Assembly: GCA_002914845.1 (NCBI GenBank)
Contig: JXTC01000042.1
Location: 856,527 to 920,526, forward strand
DNA length: 64,000 nt
Direction of reading: 5' to 3'
Source: Trema orientale
Lineage: Eukaryota > Streptophyta > Magnoliopsida > Rosales > Cannabaceae
This document shows, in pieces, positions 11,700 to 23,759 of the stretch. The position numbers were made by a program, and so were the translations under genes. The stretch's first letter is position 1. Each line of letters opens with the position of its first letter. The notes beneath the pieces were generated by a model. That model saw nothing but the letters and a program-made list of their open reading frames with translations. It ran no database searches and had not been told where the DNA came from.

Positions 11700-12480
11700 A
11701 TTTTAATATTAATTTATGCCTTATTTTACCAGTCGTCAGTTTTTAGTTTTACTTTTTTTGCCAGAATTCTCATTTATAATTTGTTATAATAGGATCTAAT
11801 AGATGACTAATGATGTAGTAGTAATTTTTTTTTTGATGAATTTTGATAGAATGAGGGAAACTTTATTTTAAAAAAAGAAAGAAAGAAAAGAAATGACAAC
11901 TAGTTAGAGGGGACATAAAACCAAACATCTGAAAGAAAAAACCACTAACAAAATACTATATTTAGTTTTACATGTATATTATATAGATGTGTAACCAGTG
12001 AAACGAAATCCATTTTTTTATTTTATTAAAATATTATTTATATATACAAGTTTTCAAAATATTATTAATAGTAAAAAAAAATTAATTTTCCATGCAAAAG
12101 TTATATAGTATTACAAAATACTAGGACAACTTTTTTTCTATTTTTATTCTTCTTATATCGATCATTTGATATTTAAACGATCAATCGCTTACATGCGTGA
12201 ATAGTTGGCTATATTTTTCAGCAGTATTGAATACTGACAACGAAAAAAAGTTAATTTATCTTAATTTTTGGTCAACACAAAATTAAATACCTAAAAGCAT
12301 AATTGGGATTTTAATTTTTTAGTTAGTTAGAAATAATTAAGCAATCATCAGTAGTTATAAGTATGGTATTATAATCATGTGGTAATATTATAAAATTATC
12401 AAGTGGTAAATATGTGGTAACATAATTAAATTATGATTTAATATGATCATTAGTCCTTCCTAATAAAAAAATTATGTCCA
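11700..12480. other. AT-rich intergenic stretch
   Basis: Poly-A and poly-T runs and no supportable gene or repeat boundary. Confidence 0.4.
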
Positions 12481-12499
12481 ATTTCTTTGAATATTTTAT

Positions 12500-12785
12500 A
12501 GGCTATGTTTTATTGTTTCCCATAAAATGTTACTCTTCTTGGTATTCTCTTGTTACCTAAACAAGGTTCTCATGTTACCTAAAGAAATAACAATATTATA
12601 TGTCCTTTATATTTTATGTGGAGGTCCAAATCCATACGAGACCTAGGCTATAATTCCATGCTGTATTTTTTTCCCAAAAATGTTACTCTATTGGCCTTAT
12701 ATTGTTACCTAAATACGATTTTCATATTACCTAAAGAAATAACAATGTTACATATCATTTATTTTTTATGTGGATGTTTAAATGC
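12500..12785. repeat. Diverged tandem duplication, about 145 bp
   Basis: The unit at about 12500-12636 recurs at about 12644-12785. Shared landmarks are 'aggctat', 'aatgttactct', 'ttgttacctaaa', 'ttacctaaagaaataacaat' and 'ttttatgtgga'. The copies differ by many substitutions, so this is an old duplication. Confidence 0.7.
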
Positions 12786-12799
12786 ATATAGATATTTCA

Positions 12800-13650
12800 A
12801 GATGCTAAAAAGACCAAAATAACTCTTATTATGCTTAGAAAAAGTCACATAGCAAGTTATCCAAACCTACTATAGCAGGTTTCTATCCAAGATAAATGAC
12901 AAAATTAACTTTCAAAGGTGGGTCACTTTCATAATAAATGATGGGTGACTAGTCTCTAAATGTTACATTGTGGGACTATAACCTAATCCCATAATGCATA
13001 GAGCAGATATTGAATAATATATTGTTCTCTTTTTAGGAAAAAACTTTTGTCTTGTTGTTGGATGCTTTTCTTTTTATATATTTATTTTTTTTTGTTAATA
13101 ATATTCAAAAAGAAAAGCAACAACAACAACAGTTCATACATCGTTGTTCATCTATACATAGTATACTTGAAACCATTTGCCATCTAGTGATGTAACTTAA
13201 AAGCTGGTTTCTTCTGCAATTTATATCTGAGTTCCTGGCAATATATTTTTTTTCCCCCTTGTTATGCTAGATTTTCTTTTTTTCATTTTTTTAAAGAAAG
13301 TAAATATACTTTCGAAACGAATCTTGATGGTTTTTTTTTTTCTTAAGATTAAAGAGTGTAGGGAAAAGGAAAATATGCCCTTGTAGTCTCAAGGCAAAAA
13401 ATGAAGGTGACTACTTTAGCAAGAAAAGAATTAAAAGATGCCATTCTAATTTTCCAGTACTACTAGAGATTTTCTAGTAATAATTATTGCTGATTAGTAT
13501 TATTGTTTAAATAACAGCAAAAACAGACAAGGCAAATGCCTACAAATGTATATAGACATGTTGAAATTAAAATGAACTTGGTCCTTCTAAAATATTTACT
13601 ATCCTCTATTCTTGGATGTTGTTGGGACGTTCACCTTGATGTTGGTGGAT
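12800..13650. other. AT-rich intergenic stretch
   Basis: Noncoding, with homopolymer runs. No gene or defined element was recognised. Confidence 0.35.
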
Positions 13651-13670
13651 ATGTTTACTAGTATTAATTA

Positions 13671-13791
13671 TGTAATACCCTAAGTCCCACATCGGATATA
13701 CTCTAAGAAGATTATGGGTATTTAAGTGGTGGTGTGTGAGCCCAAAAGTCCTTCAAGCTAGCACTTTCGGGTAAAGCTCAATGATGTTACA
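13671..13791. repeat. TGTAACA-ended short repeat, copy D (reverse orientation)
   Basis: A 121-bp unit from TGTAATACCC to GATGTTACA. Its reverse complement follows copy B (204-320) block by block, including 'gatgtgggac', 'ccacttaaatac' and 'agcttgaagg'. Both ends are complementary for about nine bases, which fits a MITE or a short retroelement derivative. Confidence 0.6.
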
Positions 13792-13859
13792 AATTATTTT
13801 CTTGTTCTTGTATCTAGAAGTCTACGTAAGACCTCTTTTGTTATTTGTCTCAAATAACA

Positions 13860-14900
13860 TAATTTGAGTACTTTCTATTGTTAGAAAGACTTCAGAAAAA
13901 TAGTAGTTGGTAGTATATCTTTTTAATTTTTTTTAAATAAAAAACTACCAACAGTTTTTTAATTAAATAATGCAATGGAAAAATAACCAGGAGCATATTA
14001 GTCTTATAACGGCATGTTAGCATATCATGTAGAAAATCATACCTCATGTAGACTATAGATGAACAATAGATTGTCTCCAACTACCAATAGATCTTCCGGA
14101 CTATTCTTGTATGTAGTCACACAAGAATGTGGTCTCTACATGCTATACAAGAAAAGATCAAGTTAGTGACTGTGCTTAATTCACAAAGAATTTTAAGAAT
14201 AGAAAATCAACTGTTCACTTATCTTCGTGAATTCTTTCTCTCTTGAAAAACTGATAGAATTTCAGTACAATTTCTGTCACTTGTGAAAGAGGTCTCTAGA
14301 GTCTCATATTTATAGAAAATAAGAAGTAAGATACAAAAGGACAGCCTCCTTGGAGTGCCCAGTCATAGTGACTGTAGGCGTGTGGCCTCCTTATTGGACA
14401 GTGACACCATTCCTTTTCTAGAATGTTCGTTACCTGATTTCACCTCTTGTAATATTTGACTATCAATAATTGCCTTTTCTGTTCAGTAATTAGTTTACTA
14501 TTATCTTGTTAATTTTTCTTTGATTTGTTAATGTTCAATTAACCATAATTAGAATGACTATTTCATTACGTTTAGGTTCATTGAACCAAATTAACAGTAG
14601 AAATCTCTATCATTCATCTTCTAGAAACTATCATATTCTAAAGAATAAAAATTATTATGTTCACACTTGTCAGTTTATCTAGAAGTTGCCAAAACTAAAA
14701 CAAGCCACAAACTCCTATAGTGCTCCATGCCTTGGCCTAGCGACTGGGTCATGTGTGTAGCCCATTGTGTAGTCCAATATAAATTCTCCAATTACTAATT
14801 AAATTGGTCTAGTCCAGTCTAGTAACAGTACGATCATTTGACACAAGCTAGTTTAGAGATCTTATGGAATATGCACAGTTGGCTCCTTAATAAGGGCTTT
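13860..14900 (-). repeat. Possible copia-LTR-like sequence
   Basis: Read on the minus strand, the region has a TATA-like motif near 14310 ('ctataaatatgagactctag') followed by text typical of a retroelement R-U5 region. No element boundaries, primer-binding site or coding domain were found, so this may simply be AT-rich noncoding DNA. Confidence 0.25.
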
Positions 14901-14985
14901 TTAGCCAAATAGCCGAATTTTAATTCATAGTTTACAAAATGACCGCTTTTCAAATACTGTAGTGGTGAAATGAAAAGCAAACAGG

Positions 14986-15135
14986 TTATAGCAAGGATAC
15001 TATTTCTTTCTTCTTTTTGCTCTTTGTCTTATGAAATACTACTCCTTTTTATTATTCAAGCCATTCATTCCATAAAGATTCTTTCTCCACCCGATAATCA
15101 AGCAATATTTACTCACCAACCCATATCATTTCACT
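14986..15135 (+). repeat. Direct repeat flanking the gypsy remnant, left copy
   Basis: About 150 bp that recurs at 18248-18400 in the same orientation. Shared landmarks are 'caaggatactatttct', 'tgaaatactactc', 'attcaagcca' and 'ctccacccgataatcaa'. The two copies lie about 3.26 kb apart and bracket the integrase remnant, as LTR fragments would. Confidence 0.6.
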
Positions 15136-15325
15136 TTAATCATCTTGTTCTTTTTCTTTTTTTTATTTGACATATATCCCATCTGATCAACCAGTTTCAA
15201 CATATATACGCACATCAATATATATATACATATATCCCATCTCGTGCATTATATATATAATTAAATATCATACATTATATTATATTATATTATTATATCA
15301 TTATAGTATTACTATATTATATACA

Positions 15326-15328
<3 letters not shown>

Positions 15329-15375
<47 letters not shown>
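15329..15375. repeat. (ATT)n microsatellite
   Basis: About 15 consecutive ATT units. The sequence just upstream (15190-15320) is a low-complexity TA-rich run. Confidence 0.9.
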
Positions 15376-15376
<1 letters not shown>

Positions 15377-15839
15377 GATTTTAGAATACTAAGCTACTCA
15401 CACCATTATTTTCTTTTACTCAATATATCTGCAGGGTGCTAATAAATTATATTGTACTAACATAACTATTAATATTTAAATTCTGCAATTTAAATACTCG
15501 CAGACATGTGGGAGTGAGTTGTTAGTACACTAAATTGTGTAATACGACCGCACTATTCACAATCTCCCATATTATTTCCAGTACTTTAAATTGCAGCATA
15601 TTCGTGAGTTTAAGTTATTTATTAAGACAAGTTGTGTAATGCCTATAAGATCTTATGGGACATGTATAGTTGGCTTCTTAATAAAGGTTTTTTAGCTGAG
15701 TGGCTGAATTTTGGTTCATAGTTTGCAAAATGACCATTTTGCAAAAGAATCTTCAGCTATTCTAGTGATACGAAAAGTAGACAGATTCTTTGTATAAAAT
15801 AATCTATTTTTCAGAAAGAGTTTTCAAGGAAAAGTCCTG

Positions 15840-16910
15840 AGATGTTTAGGACCCAATGAAATAGAAATAGTCCTAAAAGAAGAACGTGTCGGGGACTATG
15901 GTGGCCATATGAGTGGAAGACGCCTATTTGAGCAGTTAATCACTATTAGATACTATTGGCCTACAATGAAAAATGATGTTATGAAATTTGCTCAAAAATG
16001 TGACACTTACCAAAGACATAGATATTTAATACATGTACCCACTATCAAATCGGGAAGTATCATATCAGCTTGGCAATTCTATACCTGGTCGATCGATTTT
16101 ATTGGACCAATCAGCCCTCTTTCAAAAGGAAAGATTTGGATTCTAGCAGTTACAAAAAATTTCACAAAATAGTCTAAGGTTGTTTCTCTCAAAATGGCCA
16201 CTTCAAAAGCTGCTGGTCAATTTGTACAAGAAAATACTATCTGTCATTTTCGCGTACCCCGAAGCATACTATCTGATAATGGAACACCTTTTATTAGACA
16301 ACCTTTTGAGTCACGACTGGAGAGATATCAAATCTTCCATGGAAAGTCCACTAGAAACTATCCTCAAGGAAATGGAGCCATAGAAGCATTAAACAAAACT
16401 TTGGTGGCCATCATTAAAAGAATTATTAAAGAAAAATCAATTCAGTAGGACGATTAGCTACTCCTCACTCTTTAGGCTTACAGAGCCACCAAGTATATAC
16501 TACCACTAAAGAGACTCTGTTTTCTTTAGTATATGGAGCTGAAACTTTATGGTCTATGGAATTAAACATATCGTCTGCTAAGATAGTACTTGATGGAACA
16601 GAAAATTCTTTTGCTCTAGAAGTTTTGGAAGATCATAGAGCATAAGTACAAGATAGGTTTCAAAATTATCAAAGGAAAATCACTCAAGCTTACAACAACT
16701 TGATACGAGCAAGGAATTTCTAAGAAGGTGATTTAGTACTCAAAACCGCTGATCATGTTTTGAAAAGAATGCATACTGCTAAGTTCACACCAAACTTAGA
16801 AGGACCCTATCAAAGTCAGTAGGTATTACACTCTCAAAAACCTAGATATAGGTACATTATCTACACCTACCAACCTGAAATTCATCAAGAAATACTTTAT
16901 ATAGTTTTTT
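15840..16910 (+). pseudogene. Ty3/gypsy integrase remnant
   Basis: The translated text follows a plant Ty3/gypsy integrase. CLGPNEIEIVLKEE is followed by the zinc-finger region (histidine in GGHMSGRRL, YYWPTM, KCDTYQRH with one expected cysteine lost). Next come SIDFIGPI (first catalytic Asp), LSDNGTPF (second Asp) and NGAIEALNKTL (catalytic Glu), then a C-terminal part reading FSLVYGAETLWSMEL and GDLVLKTADHV. It is broken by TAG at 16170, further stops and a frameshift after about 16447, and more stops near 16643 and 16722. Gag, protease, reverse transcriptase and RNase H are absent. The copy is long dead. I cannot separate the gypsy lineages by eye. Confidence 0.85.
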
Positions 16911-17024
16911 AAATATGTCCAAATCTGGAAACTATCATTGATGGAATCTTCATTATCAAATTAAGGGTTTGTATTAAATTATCTTTGGTTGTACTTAATG
17001 ATCCACAATCTAAACTGGGTGCAC

Positions 17025-17130
17025 ACCCTAGTCCAAACATATAATTGGGTGCACAACCCAGCTTAAATATAATTGGGCGTATAACCAAGTCTAAAAATAT
17101 AGTTGGGCACACACCTTAATCCACATATAT
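17025..17130 (+). repeat. Short tandem repeats downstream of the gypsy integrase
   Basis: Three to four degenerate units of about 35-38 bp share 'attgggtgcaca.cc.agtc.aa.atata'. Similar tandem units are known between the pol end and the 3' LTR of some plant gypsy elements, which fits the position just after the integrase. Confidence 0.65.
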
Positions 17131-17139
17131 TGGGTCTAG

Positions 17140-18240
17140 CCTTTTTAAAATTTAAAGAATCTATCAATTAATTATCATTTAATCTAATAAACATAGGGCT
17201 ACAAATAAACTTTCATCAGTTTCTTTTATTATTCTCATCTTATCCTAATAATTATCTCTATTTTCTAATATCTTGTTTCTTTTCTTGCACGAGGATTATT
17301 CTCTCTTTATTCACATGATTCCCACATTGGAGTTCAAGAACCAAGAATTGGAGCCTAACCGTCTCAGCATCAAACTTTGATGACACTCTAAAACATTAAG
17401 TCCCATAAGCTATAATGAATGTGAACATTCACTAGAGCTCATTAATATGAATTTTTTTTAATATAGTCTTTCAATATATCTTGGAAGCATCAAATTTACA
17501 CAGAGAAAATTTCTTCTTTCATATGAATATCTAAGAGGAAATGAATTACTATCAAATTATAGGCACATCCTAACTAGATTGGCACCTACATATAAGATAA
17601 TCTAATATCTTTTGAATCTAAGAAGAATGGTTGGTACAAACTGTAGACAAGCTCGGAATAGCATGTTGCTAGCTCTAGTTAAATTCCATATAGTAATGTC
17701 GAAACATTTCTATTGGAATGATCAAACCGAAACAACGCTTCATTAAAATCTTAATAGAGCAAAACCCAGTAGGAAAAATCTCTAAAAAGAAAAAAGAGTA
17801 CGTTACATGTGAGCAACACTTTGGGGATGACCCTGAATATCCTTCATTATACTTTGCTTACTTGCCAACAATAATTCTTCGTAGAGAGCTTGTGGATTTG
17901 AAAAGTCTTCTTGACACAATTTTATAAATAGTCACTAACTAAAATATTGAATCACGAAATAATGTGATCATTATGCAATACGGGGTTAGTTAAAAAAGCT
18001 TGACTGCCAAAATTATATTGGAGAAAAGAAAATTTTGACTTTCCAAAAACAAGTGTCAAATTAGACACAAAAGAGAAAAATATCAAACATTGCCTAATAA
18101 AGTTCTGCCACCATACTCATATCAAGGCCATAATTGATGGCAGCCATATGATGGAAATAAAATAAATATCCTTAATAGTGTATTAAGACTCTTAGTATTG
18201 CCTATACAAAGGCCTGCTATGGCTTTGTAAAGGAGACATT
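17140..18240. other. Noncoding stretch, probably retroelement 3' sequence
   Basis: Lies between the gypsy tandem repeats and the right direct repeat. A 69-codon open frame at 17718-17927 has no recognisable domain and is probably chance. Confidence 0.35.
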
Positions 18241-18247
18241 AATGAAG

Positions 18248-18400
18248 TCATAACAAGGATACTATTTCTCTCTTCCTTTCTCTCTCTGTCTCATGAAATA
18301 CTACTCTTTTTTGTTATTCAAGCCACTCATTCTATAAATATTCTTTCTCCACCCGATAATCAAACAATATTTACTCATCAACCTATCATTTTATACTGTT
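18248..18400 (+). repeat. Direct repeat flanking the gypsy remnant, right copy
   Basis: Right partner of 14986-15135. By eye the two are about 85-90 percent identical over about 150 bp. Confidence 0.6.
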
Positions 18401-18404
18401 AAAA

Positions 18405-18790
18405 AATGATCGAATTTTGAAAATTATTTCAAAAATAGTCATTTTTCATATTTAGAATATCAAAATATATTGATTTATTTTTTTAAAAAAAATTGATTTA
18501 TTTTTTTAAAAAAAAAAACTGATTTATTTTTTAAAAAAATTGATTTAATTTTTCAAATATTGATTCACTTTATAAAAAATTCATTTACTTTATTTAGTAT
18601 ATCAAAATATATTGATTTATTACTTCAAAATTTGATTTAATTTTTTTAAAATTGATTTACTTAATAAAAAATTAGATCAACTAAAAAATGGCTATTCATA
18701 AAAATAAAATTATGAAATGGTCATTTATTAAATAGGTGTAAAAAACGACCACTTTTTAAATTGATTTTAAAAAAGGCTATTTCTTATAAA
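18405..18790. repeat. AT-rich low-complexity array
   Basis: Irregular repetitions of 'attgatttattttt' and 'aaaaattgattta' type units, seven or more copies of 30-60 bp spacing. Noncoding. Confidence 0.6.
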
Positions 18791-18799
18791 TACTCCTTA

Positions 18800-19760
18800 C
18801 ATAATTAAACGGGCCTCTTAATTATTTGATTTCATATCCATTCCACTAAAGGACTAAAATTGCACTGTAACTATCTATGACTACTTTTGGAGTAACGTCC
18901 CATGTCACATTGATTCTTTTCTATGTACCCCTTTGTGTAACATGATAAAAACATAATACTATATTTTTTGTTTCTTACTGATTTTTCTAATGATCATTAG
19001 TCAACATCTTATTGACTGAATCAGTGTTGACATACTTAGGCCTAATCGAATCTACTAATATATATTATTTTATTAAATTTTATATTGCTAACTGTAATAA
19101 TATAATTCAACAAATATGTTTTTCCAAATAGTAGAGAATATTGACCTTGATTGATCTCACTCATTTGCAATTCAAATAAAGTCTTACTTGAGAACATACA
19201 ATCACAGCTAACTCAAGATTAAGAGTAAAGCTAATCACTACTTACGAAATTCTTTTCCATTGATATTGTCAATAGAATTTCATTTATAATCCAGTTCGGT
19301 GTAAGTTCCATTACACTAGCTGACTTAAATTCATCAAGATAAGTTAAACTTTTTCAAAAACTGCTACAACATAAATAAAGTGCCCTACCTTATTTATATT
19401 ACTATTAACCACTATAAATTAATTGTAAATAATTTATATCCATGTTTTTTGTGAATCTAGATTATAATCACAACGATATATATTTGTACAATTAAATAGA
19501 TTTTTATTCAAATAACATTATGTACAAGAATAATGTTTTTTTTATTAATACGAAATGTTTACATAAAAATAACTACTTTTACGAGCTTATCCCACTAATT
19601 TCAATATCCATATGTTATTGTGTTCTTACCAAAGTTTGGGTTTTTCCTTGTTCTTGTAATTGAATATATTATTTTATAAACTTGTAGTTGTTGACTTTGG
19701 GCTTATGCAAATTCTCTACACTAACTATTTTGTTGCTCTGTTTTGTTTATTATAATTAAT
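18800..19760. other. AT-rich intergenic stretch
   Basis: No gene, RNA or clear element. From about 19800 the sequence becomes the duplicated 3' flank of the receptor-kinase copies. Confidence 0.35.
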
Positions 19761-19799
19761 CTGAAGTTCTTAAGCAAATGAACTTCAAGAATCCTTCTT

Positions 19800-20220
19800 G
19801 AAAAATATTTACTACTATGCAGATTCGAGTTGTATAAGTACTACCATGGTCCCATATTATCTTGTTGCTTATTTTGTTATATTTCACTGTATGAATTACC
19901 TGGCCAAGGATGTATTATTATTGTAAACATCATAACCTAAGCAAATCTGGAAATGAAAATTATTAATGAGAATATCAAATTATAATGAGATTATAGATGA
20001 TTTGCCACTTCTTTTGCGCAATAAGTATACAACTAGTGAAGATTTTAACATGGCATACGATCACTTCAGCGTCTTTATTCAAACAAACAGAAAATAACAA
20101 TGAAAAATAATATGTGTATATATATATCTACAAATTTCACCAAATATATATATATATATATATATATATCTACAAACATTCTAAGGAAATGAACTCAGTT
20201 CCGAGCATTAGACAGCGAGG
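19800..20220. repeat. Duplicated 3' flank of receptor-kinase copy 2
   Basis: Matches 28440-28800, the 3' flank of copy 3. Shared landmarks are 'actaccatgg', 'atcttgttgct', 'ggccaa/ggccag', 'cattag', and just past the stop 'gagcattagacaacgag'-like text. The duplicated unit therefore includes at least 350 bp beyond the coding region. A (TA)n run at about 20144-20169 lies within it. Confidence 0.6.
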
Positions 20221-20223
20221 GAG

Positions 20224-23038
20224 TCATTGTGAATGAGGCAACTGCATCCAATTGCTGTTGAGTTTCAGTGACATTAGTTTCACCCTCTAAGATCTTTACC
20301 ACTGTTGACATTGAGGGCCTCTTGCATAATCACTATGTGAACACCACATTCCCAGCCTCATCATATAAATGGTTTCCTCCACTTAGTTTTGCATATCCTC
20401 ACTTTGACACTCAACCATGTCCTTTAGTCGATTCTCGAAAGCCTTCTTTTCTAGAAGAGTTAGCAAATGTATATCTGAATGAGGCTGCAAAAAATCTAAG
20501 ATCTTTCTTCCAGTGATAATTTCTAGCAGAAGAATCCTAAAGCTATATACATTGACTTTCACTGAAATTCTTGAGTGCTCCCACTCAGGGGCTAGATAGC
20601 CCACAGTTCCTCTGACCCCTGTCACCACTTGGCTCTCATCTCTGTTGATCAGCTTTGACATTCCGAAATCAGAGAGTTTGGCACAGAAGTTATCATCAAG
20701 TAGGATGTTATGGGGCTTGACATCTAAATGAGCAATTTTGTGCCTGCATTGCTTATGAAGATAAGTCAGGCCTTTAGCTATATCAATCACAATTTTTGTT
20801 CTTGTATTCCAATCAAAAGCGGTATCTGGGTTTTCACAGAATATCTATTTTTCCAAAGATCCTTTACTCATATACTCATAAACTAATATCTTATGCTTTC
20901 TATGAGCACAAAATCTAATCAGGCTTACCAAATTGATACCACCTCCACTAGGAACTACTTTGTTCCCCGTGTATTCTCAGGCCGCTTTATAGCAACTATA
21001 GTCCCATCCTTAAGAACCCCTTTGAACACCTTTCCAAAGCCACCTTGTCCCAGCTTCTCAGAGAAATTTTCCGTAGCAACATACAATTAATGATATGAAA
21101 AGCTCTTTGTTGGAATCCACTTGATACTTTCTTTAGAAAAGCGTTATCATTCCACTCCTTGAGTGTTTTTCTTTTGCAAAACCAGCGTGACAACAATTGC
21201 TATCATTAGTACGGCCAGTAAAACTGCAAAACTAGCCATTAAGGGCAGAGCAAATGGTTTATGCGAATCAATCGCAGTGGTGTTCGAATTCTTTTGAGAA
21301 GAAATGTGAACCTTTATGTACGATGATGAGTAGTAGTGGGATTCCGTCATGTTCATCAGACTAAGAACACTTGAAACCAAGAAACAATACCCTTTGAGAA
21401 AAGCTTGTCAAATTTGTAGAAAGCAGCTTGGCAAGTTGTATTTCTTTCACAAGCGCCAACACAGCTAACTTCATCATCTAATCCATGGATGGCTTGGTTG
21501 CTATCATGATAACTGTAATATGAAAGATTACCAAAATTTACTAATTGATAGTGATCAGATGCACCTTTAACTTGAAGCTAGCTACATCCATTGGAAGCCA
21601 CTGTGAAGTATTGAACACCATTAGTGGCCACCGGACAAGTGCAACTTCCTCCTTCATTACAGACTCCATGGCCCCGTTTGTTTCAACTATTCCATTCCAT
21701 TGGAATGAAAAATCTATTTGAATGGGTGTTTGTTTCAACAACTCTAATTTTTCAATTTAAATGGTCTTTTGGAATGGGTGTTTGTTTCAACAATTCAGTT
21801 TTTTTATTCAAATAGTTCATCAGTCACATCAACTATTGGATGGGTTTTTTGTGTCTTAGATGAGAATAGAGGGAAAGAGGTATTTTTGAATAGTCCATTC
21901 TAATGCTTCCATTCTAATTACAACTCATTCCAATATTTTTCCATTCAAATGTCTCCCATTCTAATTATAACCCATTCTAGAGTTTCCATTTAAATACACT
22001 CATTCGAATGGGTGAACCAAACGGGGCCCATATCTTCCACATTTGAGAGGAAGCTGGCACTCGGTTAACCTGTCAGTCATGGCATACATTTTTTCTCAAT
22101 CTTTTCCTGGTTCCCCCCCGTAAATCCTAGGACCACCATCATAATCTAACTTCAGTATCTCAACACCCGTCGAATTAAGTACAAGATGTTTATAACTCAA
22201 ATAACAACATATGAGGTAAGGAAGAGTGATGTTTTCTTTTGTGAATTCTTCAGAGTTCAAATGTGTTCTTGAATACGAAAACCAAACTATACTTAAATAC
22301 TTGGTTAGGCTTGCAAGATTATCAGCTTCCGAATAGGCAGTTATCGATGTCAAGTTTACACTGAGGTAAAACAAACCTCTGCTCATGTTTGAAGAAGAAA
22401 CACTCAAAGTGAGGCATTGACCTTCCCAAAAAATCTGTCCTTCGAGAAGGGTATCCGTGAAATAGTCAAAAGACTGCCATATGACGACACGATTTCGATC
22501 CAAAATCACCAGGTTTCCCTTCTCGGACATGCTCATGGCAGAGACTAAATTCTGCTTCATTTTTGCTGACCAAACATGGGAAGTAGTAGTACCCTCTGTC
22601 TCATACAATACCAGACTTTGAGAAGCAGAGAAAACCAGAGTAGTGTTTCGACCAACAGGGTTGTCCCGGTTCTCAGACCAAATGACTTTGGTGGGTCTCG
22701 TTAGAATCATGCCATTTGCCATCTCCATGAATAAGATAGCAAGGTAGCATGGAGCTTCATCGGTGGAAATTACTGCAGTAGAAGCAAAAGCCAAACCCAT
22801 ACCCGAGTCTGACTTGACTAGTAGTATTGGATTTTCCCTGGTGTAGAAGTATGAAACGTGCCACTGAGCCATCTGTGAAACTTATTATGGTTGGAATGGA
22901 GATGTCATTGTTGGTCCAGTTTATAGAAACTGATCCCGGTGATAGAACAATGGTTAAGCTTAGTTGAGCAATTGAAGATGGAATATAAGAAATGAAGGTG
23001 ACCAATGGTAAAAAGAAGAAGCTGAAATAATAAGCCAT
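20224..23038 (-). pseudogene. Second SD2-5-like lectin receptor kinase, decayed and split by a MITE
   Basis: Starts at ATG 23036-23038 with a good signal peptide (MAYYFSFFFLPLVTF). Lectin homology (MILTRPTKVIWSENRDNPVG, WQSFDYFTDTLLEGQ) continues after a frameshift near 22790. Lesions seen are a TGG-to-TGA change near 22093 (GEPGKD followed by stop), a 359-bp transposon inserted at 21670-22028 in the EGF-like region, further frame changes around 21400 and 21100, a 22-bp deletion near 20940 in the kinase N-lobe, and stops between 20290 and 20390. The kinase C-lobe (HLDVKPHNILL, SDFGMSKL, YLAPEWEHSRISV) is still readable over 135 codons. It ends at a TGA 20224-20226 aligned with the stop of copy 3. 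No functional receptor can be made. Confidence 0.9.
21670..22028. mobile_element. 359-bp MITE inserted in receptor-kinase pseudogene
   Basis: The ends are exact inverted repeats, GGCCCCGTTTG and CAAACGGGGCC, with imperfect complementarity continuing to about 24 bp. It is flanked by CAT on both sides (21667-21669 and 22029-22031). The uninterrupted copy 1 reads 'ctccatatcttcc' at the homologous site, so the empty site confirms the boundaries. The short 3-bp duplication and the GGCC..GTTTG ends resemble Tourist/PIF-Harbinger MITEs, although CAT is not their usual TWA target. Internally, 'gaatgggtgtttgtttcaac' occurs twice. Confidence 0.9.
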
Positions 23039-23108
23039 AAAATGCTGTTTTTCAAGTCTTTAAAGTCTACCACAATCAACAGGAGTAGTTCTATTGTGTA
23101 ATGTAGCT

Positions 23109-23119
23109 CTTTATACAAT
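23109..23119 (-). promoter_or_regulatory. TATA box of second receptor-kinase copy
   Basis: The minus strand reads TTGTATAAAG about 75 bp above the ATG at 23038. The leader between TATA and ATG is recognisably similar to that of copy 1 ('cacaatcaa.aggag'). Confidence 0.45.
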
Positions 23120-23179
23120 CTATGCGTTGTTCGATTTTGTAGTATGAAATAAATAAATAAAGAAAGAAAGAAAGAAAGC

Positions 23180-23690
23180 ATTCGGCCGTTTTAAATATGT
23201 GTGTACAAAGTTTTTCCTTTGATTCCACCGTTGGATATAATTCATGGTATCAATAATCCGGCACTATCTGTACTATATGTCTCGGAAAAATAAATAGCAC
23301 TTCCCTTAGAATATGGTAAAGGAACAATATTATAAAACATTAACATCAACGAAACCAATTGTTTGAAGTATAGTAAGGTTAGATCTTTTGGAAGAAGATA
23401 ATGTAAGGCGTAAGGCCGTGATTATTTCGGTAAAGGGTAAGAGTGGAAGGGGTACGGAGAGCAATAAGAAATGACGAGGGGAAAAATTATGGTTCTCTTT
23501 CATACGTGTACGTATTGATTAGTTGTATATGGCATGCAATGTCTTTCCCGTGTACGTGTAAGTATATCCTAAATTCGAACCCGGCAATTTTTTTTTCTTG
23601 GTGAGGACTAAAGTGTCAATTGTATTGATTTTTCTTTCTTTTTTTTGTCTCAAAAAGACTAAAGAGTTCAGTTACAATTTTCGGGTTAAT
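23180..23690. other. Intergenic stretch upstream of copy 2
   Basis: No gene or defined element recognised. Confidence 0.35.
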
Positions 23691-23759
23691 GGCAGCATTA
23701 GTCTCCAGCTTAAGAAATTTACATCCAGTACCCCTTTTTATAACTTATTTTCATAAATA

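Noticed and set aside
17718-17927. 69-codon plus-strand frame
   Set aside because: No recognisable family and located in probable retroelement trailer sequence.
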